From Euperipatoides rowelli (Eukaryota > Onychophora > Udeonychophora > Euonychophora > Peripatopsidae): a stretch of DNA of 11,940 bases. Shown here piece by piece: positions 7,053 through 11,940 of this stretch. Under the pieces are notes generated by a model. It made no database searches. It worked only from the letters and a program-made list of their open reading frames with translations, and was not told where the DNA came from. The number at the start of each line of letters is the position of its first letter. Positions within the stretch are counted from its first letter, which is position 1. The stretch lies in the NCBI GenBank assembly GCA_003024985.2, contig PXIH01S0000772.1, one strand, 5' to 3'. Position numbers and translations under genes: made by a program.

Positions 7053-7623
7053 CCCTTAGTTGGTGATGTGCCTAATATGAGCTTTTAAAACTGGTGACAT
7101 TTGGTCTCATGGACCCAGGTCATTTTGTAGGGCCTATTTTTTTTCTCTTCAACAATATGGTTTTAATAATTATAGTTTAAGCAATAAAAAAACACAAAAT
7201 TGTTTTTTTTTTTAAAAAAAACTTAAACCTATTGTAAGGAAGCTCATGTAATATGTGCTGCACAAAATAGGCAAATCGAGGATCATTACGTCACATAGAG
7301 TTGTGCAAATTGCCTGAAATTGTGGCAGTAAATGTCTTTCTACATTAGCAGCCCTTTTAATATGTGAATTTAAAATATAAAATCGTATGAGAAAACTAAT
7401 GATTTATGTAGGGGCCTAGATAGTGAGTTTGGGTCTCTTGGACCCATCACATGCTGGTACTGACAAAATCGAAATGCTTAGTGACCGATTTGGTACTGGT
7501 GGCTTTGCACACAACATTTTAGGAAACTACTGTGAGAGCTGTCACCCAACACCTATAACACCCGTCTGGCAAACAAAAATTATAGCCCCGGGTCCCAGGG
7601 ATCCGTACGTCACCAACTAAACG
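7053..7623. mobile_element. 571-bp piggyBac-like non-autonomous element
   Basis: The ends are CCCTTAGTTGGTGATGTGC (7053-7071) and the complement of 7605-7623, CGTTTAGTTGGTGACGTAC; 15 of 19 bases agree. TTAA precedes the left end (7049-7052) and TTAG follows the right end (7624-7627), consistent with a TTAA target duplication carrying one change. Two internal copies of TTTGGTCTCATGGACCCA-like sequence lie at 7100-7117 and 7428-7446, as subterminal repeats might. TTAA targeting with terminal CCC is the piggyBac pattern. The 65-codon frame at 7423-7620 has no transposase motif and runs into the terminal repeat, so I do not call it a gene. Confidence 0.65.
7100..7446 (+). repeat. Direct pair of GGTCTC-NTGGACCC palindromic motifs
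   Basis: The copies are at 7100-7117 and 7428-7446. Each is nearly self-complementary (GGGTC...GACCC). A related CGGGTCCCAGGG occurs near the right end at about 7590. They may be transposase or host-factor sites of the piggyBac-like element. Confidence 0.5.
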
Positions 7624-7881
7624 TTAGATTTAACAAGAAAAAAATCCTAGTTCTGTAGTTTTGATTTATTTTATAAAATTTGTGCCAAGTGTCACTTAAT
7701 TTAAAATAACTTTATTAAAATCAACATTTTCTTGAAGATTATTAATAAATAAAGATAGTAGAAGGTTTATTTAGATATTTTTTCAATCATATAAATAACT
7801 GGAAAAGTTGAAAAACTTTCTTTTATACAGTAGACCTACAGTAAAAAAAAAAACATACTTTATGAAGTATATGAACCTATC

Positions 7882-8023
7882 CAGGGGCGAACTGTGTACA
7901 TGACAGGCCAGGTGGGAAACAAAGAAATTCAGGCCACTTTCCATGGGGAAGTCTCGAGTGATCAAGGGAGATTACAGGCCAGCTGGCAATTGCCACCATC
8001 CCACCTGGGCCAGTCCACCCCTG
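7882..8023. mobile_element. Intact 142-bp hAT MITE with 8-bp duplication
   Basis: Identical 8-bp repeats AACCTATC flank it (7874-7881 and 8024-8031). The left end reads CAGGGGCGAACTG and the complement of the right end CAGGGGTGGACTGGCCCAGG. Inside, GGCCAGGTGGGA on the left is mirrored by TCCCACCTGGGCC on the right. CAGGGGCGGACTGGC is a very common animal hAT terminus. It is non-coding; the open frames crossing it on both strands are shadows of the palindromic layout. It is among the best preserved elements in the window, with an unmutated duplication. Confidence 0.9.
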
Positions 8024-8156
8024 AACCTATCTATTACATTTCAATATATTCCTATAATAAGTTAATACCGTACTAGTATTGAGTTGATATTTTAGAAACC
8101 AAACTACAACTCAAAACGAGGCTCTGGTAAATTGCCTAATCCCCCTCCCCCCCCCN

Positions 8157-8181
8157 GTCTGTTGTTGTCCGACGTATTTGT
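8157..8181 (+). repeat. Second copy of the 25-bp segment seen at 66-90
   Basis: GTCTGTTGTTGTCCG is identical in both places and the next 10 bases differ at two sites. Translated in the shared frame, the copies give LLLSDVFV here and LLLSGIFV at the start of the window. Both changes are conservative, which suggests a once-coding segment shared by two relics. Confidence 0.5.
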
Positions 8182-8781
8182 ATATACCGAAAACAAAGTT
8201 CCACACAGTGTGTAGCATGTCTACCTGTTACCCACTCACTAACAGGTTGTGATACAACAAGTAAAGTAGGCACAAAATCAGCTGCTCTTAAGATTGCTAG
8301 ATCCTACTCAGAGGATTTGTTGAGTGGTTTGGGGGGGGGGGGACATTTAATGAAGAAATGGAGAGAAAAGAAAAGGAGTTCCTGGTTTGAAGACTTGAAT
8401 CAATTCTACATTCTATAGATGCTTTAATTGCAAAACCGTCAGTATGCCTACTACCCTATTACAAAAAGCTTAAAGAAATTTTAAGAGCTAGCTCCAACTT
8501 CATAATCAATCCAGCTTCTTATATAAGAAGCTACCTTCAATGCTTAACTGGACGAATGCAATTGATAGATCCATTGAGTTTTGGATATACCAAGCAGGAT
8601 GGACTGTTGATCCAAAAAATTACTGAAGATTTAAAAACACCTTATGAACTTTTTTATTCTTTGCCATTGTCTGAAATGCTTTAAAGTAAGTGTCTACCCA
8701 TGTAGAAAGCTGAAAACTGTTTGTTGTAATTTTTGCAAATGTTACGTATGTGAGGTTAAGGTCTGCCAAAACCCTTATTGA
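8157..8781 (+). pseudogene. Frameshifted relic of an invertebrate repeat-associated protein (HxLTGCDT family)
   Basis: Three successive frames carry one protein. Segment 1 (8215-8331) reads CLPV, THSLTGCDTTSKVGTK, then SAALKIARSYSEDLLSGL. Segment 2 (8394-8684) reads LESILHSIDALIAKPSVC and later MQLIDPLSFGYTKQDGLL, then stops. Segment 3 (8671-8781) is Cys-rich, with 8 Cys in 36 residues, ending CCNFCKCYVCEVKVCQNPY and a stop. The order LTGCDT, DPL..G...DGLL, Cys cluster is one I recall from uncharacterised invertebrate proteins that occur in many copies; I know no accepted name or function. The 12-G run at 8331-8342 shifts the frame, and a TGA lies just before segment 2. The sequence 8157-8181, in another frame LLLSDVFVYTENKVPHSV, may be its upstream part. 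No intact start exists. Confidence 0.7.
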
Positions 8782-10432
8782 GCATTAATGAATCATTAAA
8801 TTTTCCCTTAAAAATATCAGACATATTTCTGAGTATTTTTTCTTAAACTGATAATGAAAGAACATGTTTCAGAAGTGGATCAGATAAAACTGGAACTGAA
8901 CTAACGATCAGATTTTACATTTAATTTATTATTTGTATAAATACTTCATTATTAGATTCTAGCAATAAATGCATGGGAGAAAAAAAATTAAATCCTTTTC
9001 TTTTTTCTGTATCCTGCAGCTAAGTTCTTTTGGAGATAATTATGACATTAAATGAAAAGAAAACCAATTTATAGTAAACAATCTTGTGTTTTAGAATTTT
9101 GGTTGTGAAAGGTACCTCTGTATACAATTACTTTTTCCATATTTGCATATCAATATAAAACTTATAAAATTCTGTATCTTTTTTGTCTATTCACAAAATT
9201 GTTCTCCATTTTTGAGAAACTAGCAAAAATAAAATGAAAGATTTTTTAATTTCACTTTTTTTCCAATTTTCTGGAAAACTGCTAGAATTTGATGAAAATG
9301 GTAATAACTAAAATTAAAGACCACAATTTTGTCTTTCAAACTAAAAAAGGAAATCAAAATCGGTCCATAAATGACTGAGTTATGAGTACTTAAAAAATAA
9401 ATTTTTGAAAAGCCATTTTGAATCCAATATTGCAGCAAAATTACCATGAATGTGATCATGTGACAAAAATCATTTGGCTTCTTTTCGTGGGTAATAAGGC
9501 CCAGCAATCAAAATGAGGGCACATAAAAGTGCACATGGGCAGGACCTGTTCTTATATTAATTTAGCAGTCTTGTAATTTTTAAAAGAACTTATAAAATAT
9601 ATTAAAAGGGTTTCCCTAATTTCTTGCAATGGACTCATCTGGTCATAAATATGACTAGCGCTTGTCTAGCTAACAATGACTGTCATTGGAATAAGGGACA
9701 TCCTGAATTTGTTTGCAAGACAGTGAGTTAATATATTTTATGGTGCAATGCATGTGAAAACAATACAAATTCATTATTGTAATGCTAATGGAACATTTAA
9801 ATTCGTCCCGATTTCCGTGTTCTCCTGATCAATACTCGGTGAACTTGTATTGAATTGATGAGCGCGGTAGCTTTTTTCGTTACTGGTTACTTACTGTACT
9901 AAAAAAAATATAAGAATTGTAAAATCTGCATACAAGCTTATACTTTTAAAGGGAATATAAATTAAAAATATAAAAAATTATGGTAGTTATAATTTCTAAC
10001 TATTGATTCAATTAAAAAAATATATATTCTGCAATATTTTAGGATTGAAAAAGTAAATAGAATCTCCCGATCTCCGGTTCCATCCAGTAAAAGTCCATTT
10101 TCTGGATAAATTGTAATTATCAGATCTTTTTTGATGACATAATTGTATCTATTTAATTGGATGTAACCTGAACAAAATCTGTTATTGAATTATTTATTGT
10201 ATTTGAAATTTAAACTCTTGTCAGTTTATAATCAAATTTACATGAAATCACAGGTATGCAATGTAACGATAACGTATAAATTTTTGGTAAAAAAAAAAAA
10301 AACGTTAACCAAATCTTTGTCTTGGTGTCAATACATTGGAACGAGTATTTGTATCAAATACATTTTTGGCTTGGTATCGATTGTAACTGGCACATGAAAG
10401 TATTGAGAATGCCCACCTCTTATCTTTTTCCT
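8782..10432. other. AT-rich region without assignable features
   Basis: About 1.65 kb. The open frame on the minus strand (9220-9507) encodes a hydrophobic, low-complexity peptide without a known motif, and I do not call it. Small inverted motifs occur at about 9640-9658, 9677-9689 and 9833-9865. A less AT-rich patch at about 9486-9550 could be a repeat edge. Nothing here supports a gene. Confidence 0.45.
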
Positions 10433-10481
10433 CAGAGCAGGAATCTTGTAAAAAATTTTTTTTTACAAGAATCCTGCTCTG
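10433..10481. repeat. Near-perfect 23-bp hairpin with 3-base loop
   Basis: CAGAGCAGGAATCTTGTAAA and three more A (10433-10455) pair with 10459-10481 at 22 of 23 positions. Weaker similarity continues outward on both sides (CTGAGGAAAAAGATAA in complement versus CTGAAGAAAGGGGTAA). The structure therefore looks like two head-to-head copies of one retroelement tail and not a simple terminator-like stem. Confidence 0.85.
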
Positions 10482-10509
10482 AAGAAAGGGGTAAACCCTC
10501 TGAAATGTC
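10479..10509 (+). ncRNA. Hammerhead-ribozyme-like motif, probably decayed
   Basis: CTGAAGA (10479-10485) is followed by a small stem AGGG...CCCT (10487-10490 with 10496-10499) and then GAAA (10502-10505) and TGTC. The hammerhead core is CUGANGA, stem II, GAAA, and a cleavage triplet ending UH. The spacing and order fit, as in the short hammerheads reported for Penelope-like retroelements. Two bases between stem II and GAAA, and an unclear stem III, argue that it is degenerate or coincidental. It directly abuts the 10433-10481 hairpin. Confidence 0.35.
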
Positions 10510-10510
10510 A

Positions 10511-11450
10511 GCCAAATTATTCTTGTATATGTTTAACAAATTTTTTTCTATTTACCTTTAATTTTTTTTTAATATTATTTATTACCCCCAATGGGAGTGG
10601 GCCATTTCGATGGTGTAGGTGGAGCTCATCTTTATTATTTTATTAATTTATCTTTTTTTTTTTTAATTACATATAGTATCTGAATTTTTTTTTTTTATAA
10701 ACTGTATTAAATAAAAACATTCTTAAATTATTTTAAATTCGATTTTACAAACGGTATTTCATATGAAAAAAAAATATCTTACAATGTGTTTATTTTTCTT
10801 CAGGAAATACCTATAATTCCTATGGAAGTTATCACACCCCCCCCCCCCCACCCCTCCAAATTTTTTATAATAAGGGATTCTCCATCTCCTACTAGAAAAT
10901 AAGTTGTTAATTCTTCTTTTTACGCTGTCTCAAATTATGGCATATGAACGCATTTATAATAATATTGAATTTCACTTCTTTTAAAGATCAATTACTTTTA
11001 ATCGCACTAAGAAAATTTACTAAGAACAGATTAACTTGACATTATAATCATTCTTAGTTTTGACATTTTTTTCATCTTTACAACAAGTGTTTTAATATTT
11101 ATACAATTAGCTAAAAATAACTGGGAAGACGGACGGACATATTAGCTGTTTTCTTGGCTGATTTTACAAACTGCTGCTCTGGGATAAATGTCAGGAAATC
11201 TGAGCTAGAGTGAAGCAAATACGTTCTGGATTAACAATATGTCTTGCTAACGTGCCAACAATCCGATCAGAAATTATTTTTAAAATTATTTTTAAAAGTT
11301 TCATATGGTTGGTTTATAGCTCTGTAATATGATTGATTGTATTAATTCAAACAATGTTTCGACAGGTTTATATTTCTGATGATAACCTTTTATTTAGATA
11401 ATGTTCAGAATTTCAAAAGAGCTCTACAATATGTTTATTATTATTATTAG
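10511..11450. other. AT-rich region without assignable features
   Basis: About 0.94 kb of A/T-rich sequence with T runs near 10560 and 10650-10700 and a C tract at 10837-10849. I see no gene or transposon end. Confidence 0.5.
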
Positions 11451-11632
11451 CAGCGCTGGTTTTACACATGGTCTGGGCGGCCTACAGTCCAGGCCTCAAT
11501 CTAGAGGGGGGCCTCAGCCTCCTGCAAAAAATAAATAAACGAAAAAATTTACCATTAATTTTATTTCATTTATAGTTTAACGATAAAAATTAGGGGGGGG
11601 GGGGACCTAGGCCAAATAATATGTAAGCGCTC
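11451..11632. mobile_element. Degraded GC-rich MITE starting CAGCGCTGG
   Basis: The left edge reads CAGCGCTGGTTTTACACATGG, then CTGGGCGGCC and AGGGGGGCCTCAGCC. The right side has a run of 12 G, CCTAGGCC and finally a terminus whose complement is GAGCGCTTACA. CAGCGCTGG plus GGGGGGCCTC is a familiar opening for hAT-like non-autonomous elements. Terminal similarity is limited to about 7 bases and no target duplication is evident, so the boundaries are provisional. Confidence 0.45.
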
Positions 11633-11844
11633 ATTTACATGGAAATGCAGAATTTAGCTTAATATGTTTACCTGCCCATTCCTTATTAATTTCATTAGAT
11701 TTATACAATTATTTTAACCATATTTTTTTTAATAAATTTCTTCCATGGTACTGTATATGGTTAATTAGAGATATTTTGGCCTCCTAAAATATCCTAGCCC
11801 AGGGCATCGAGTTGCTTTAATCTGGCAATGATTATATTAATTAG

Positions 11845-11863
11845 ATTATTATTATTATTATTA
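11845..11863 (+). repeat. ATT microsatellite
   Basis: About six ATT units in a row. A similar TTA run precedes the element at 11451. It is ordinary slippage-prone sequence. Confidence 0.85.
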
Positions 11864-11940
11864 ATAATATCCTATTATTAATTTTTTTAAATCACTACAC
11901 TACAAAATGTCAATCAATGGACACAAAGTCAACATAACGG

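Noticed and set aside
7423-7620. 65-codon frame as a gene
   Set aside because: It lies wholly inside the piggyBac-like element, runs through the terminal repeat and lacks transposase motifs.
7882-8023. Open frames on both strands across the 142-bp element
   Set aside because: They arise from the palindromic layout of a non-coding MITE with a clear target duplication.
9220-9507. 95-codon open frame on the minus strand
   Set aside because: The peptide is low-complexity (F, I, K, N, S rich), as expected from translating AT-rich DNA. I see no start context, motif or neighbour supporting it.
10069-10090. tRNA B-box-like GGTTCCATCC suggesting a SINE
   Set aside because: There is no A box at the right distance, no tRNA-like fold and no A-rich tail at a suitable distance.

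Overview
This window looks like non-coding, strongly AT-rich animal nuclear DNA. It is probably intergenic or intronic sequence from a marine invertebrate; a mollusc or another lophotrochozoan is my best guess, at low confidence. It has long A/T runs, C and G homopolymers, single N bases beside homopolymers, and many decayed eukaryotic transposons of the hAT, piggyBac-like, Penelope-like and LINE kinds. I see no intact gene, tRNA, rRNA, bacterial-style operon or CRISPR array. The longest ATG-initiated open frames have the composition of chance frames in AT-rich repeats.

Layout. Positions 1-270 are unassigned, except for a 25-bp segment that recurs at 8157. Positions 270-1613 look like an old hAT-type element that was hit twice. 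One insertion is a miniature element (393-689) with ~36-bp inverted ends, an 11-bp flanking direct repeat and a telomere-like core. The other is a 456-bp element (944-1399) with a perfect 8-bp target-site duplication, TTTGTAAC; its right end carries a striking fold-back palindrome. A further hAT-like remnant with a GC-rich end follows (about 1615-1835). Positions 1875-3282 hold a second copy of the 393-689 family in opposite orientation, split by an insert (2045-3134) that carries four copies of a 16-bp palindromic box. A third hAT element (2623-4309, 8-bp duplication with 7/8 match) overlaps that structure in a way simple nesting does not explain. It ends beside a relic of a LINE reverse-transcriptase C-terminus.

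Positions 4318-4900 hold further repeat remnants. At 5325-5640, on the minus strand, there is a retroelement tail-like segment. Positions 5641-7048 are AT-rich with homopolymers and nothing I can assign. A piggyBac-like miniature element lies at 7053-7623 and a clean 142-bp hAT MITE at 7882-8023.

The most informative protein signal is at 8157-8781. It is a frameshifted pseudogene with a THSLTGCDTTS motif, a DPLSFGYTKQDGLL motif and a Cys-rich C-terminus, in that order and in three reading frames. From memory this matches an uncharacterised, repeat-associated protein family of invertebrates. Further on come a near-perfect 23-bp hairpin next to a hammerhead-ribozyme-like motif (10433-10509), a degraded GC-rich element (11451-11632) and an ATT microsatellite near the end. 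Together these record successive transposon insertions and decay, not a working gene system.
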